In this document: in pieces, positions 5,288-5,317 of the stretch | Numbering within the stretch: the first letter of the stretch is position 1 | Layout of the letters: each line of letters starts with the position of its first letter | NCBI GenBank assembly: GCA_017628435.1 | Contig: JAGBZE010000035.1 | Span: 1-5,317 of the forward strand | DNA length: 5,317 nt | From: Akkermansia sp. | Lineage (GTDB): Bacteria > Verrucomicrobiota > Verrucomicrobiia > Verrucomicrobiales > Akkermansiaceae | Direction: 5' to 3' | Made by a program: the position numbers and the translations under genes | Notes under the pieces: model-generated | Database searches by the model: none | What the model was told of the DNA's origin: nothing | What the model saw: only the letters and a program-made list of their open reading frames with translations

Positions 5288-5317
5288 GAAGGGGTTGCAA
5301 CAATTGAGAACCGAGGC

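Overview
The window most likely comes from a Verrucomicrobiota genome, probably Akkermansia or a close relative. The main clue is a short exported protein ending in a PEP motif, a hydrophobic stretch and a run of arginines, a layout found in large paralogous families in that group. The dispersed hairpin repeats fit an Akkermansia-like genome, but this assignment is inference and no rRNA or marker gene is present.

Region 1 (about 1-1700) looks like the remains of a defence island. A 70-codon fragment of the C-terminal nuclease end of a type III restriction subunit (minus strand, 75-287) and a 51-codon fragment of a KilA-N domain (minus strand, 1412-1567) flank one intact gene on the plus strand. 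That gene encodes a Fic-family protein with a complete catalytic motif, an N-terminal inhibitory motif and a C-terminal winged helix (359-1405). In front of fic lie four similar half-sites arranged almost symmetrically around position 305, a good candidate operator.

Region 2 (1699-2103) has no gene. It is a 405-bp imperfect palindrome centred on position 1901, with 29-bp ends, 40-bp internal arms and four small hairpins. Several stem pairs differ between the two halves by compensating changes, so the folded form appears to be under selection. Each hairpin has TGTC (once TGCC) at its 5' side, much like a REP/BIME element. A fifth hairpin of the same type lies at 5268-5287, inside a second structured block (5154-5283).

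Region 3 (2136-3842) holds a Na+/alanine-type symporter of the AGCS family, with a candidate promoter immediately before it and a strong intrinsic terminator after it. The reading frame stays open for 31 codons past its stop.

Region 4 (3828-4187) has no confident gene. It contains interleaved inverted repeats and a minus-strand frame interrupted by one TGA.

Region 5 (4186-5044) is the PEP-CTERM-type exported protein and its terminator. The rest (5045-5317) is noncoding and repeat-like. The genes do not form one pathway: each intact gene appears to be its own transcription unit, separated by repeats and relics.
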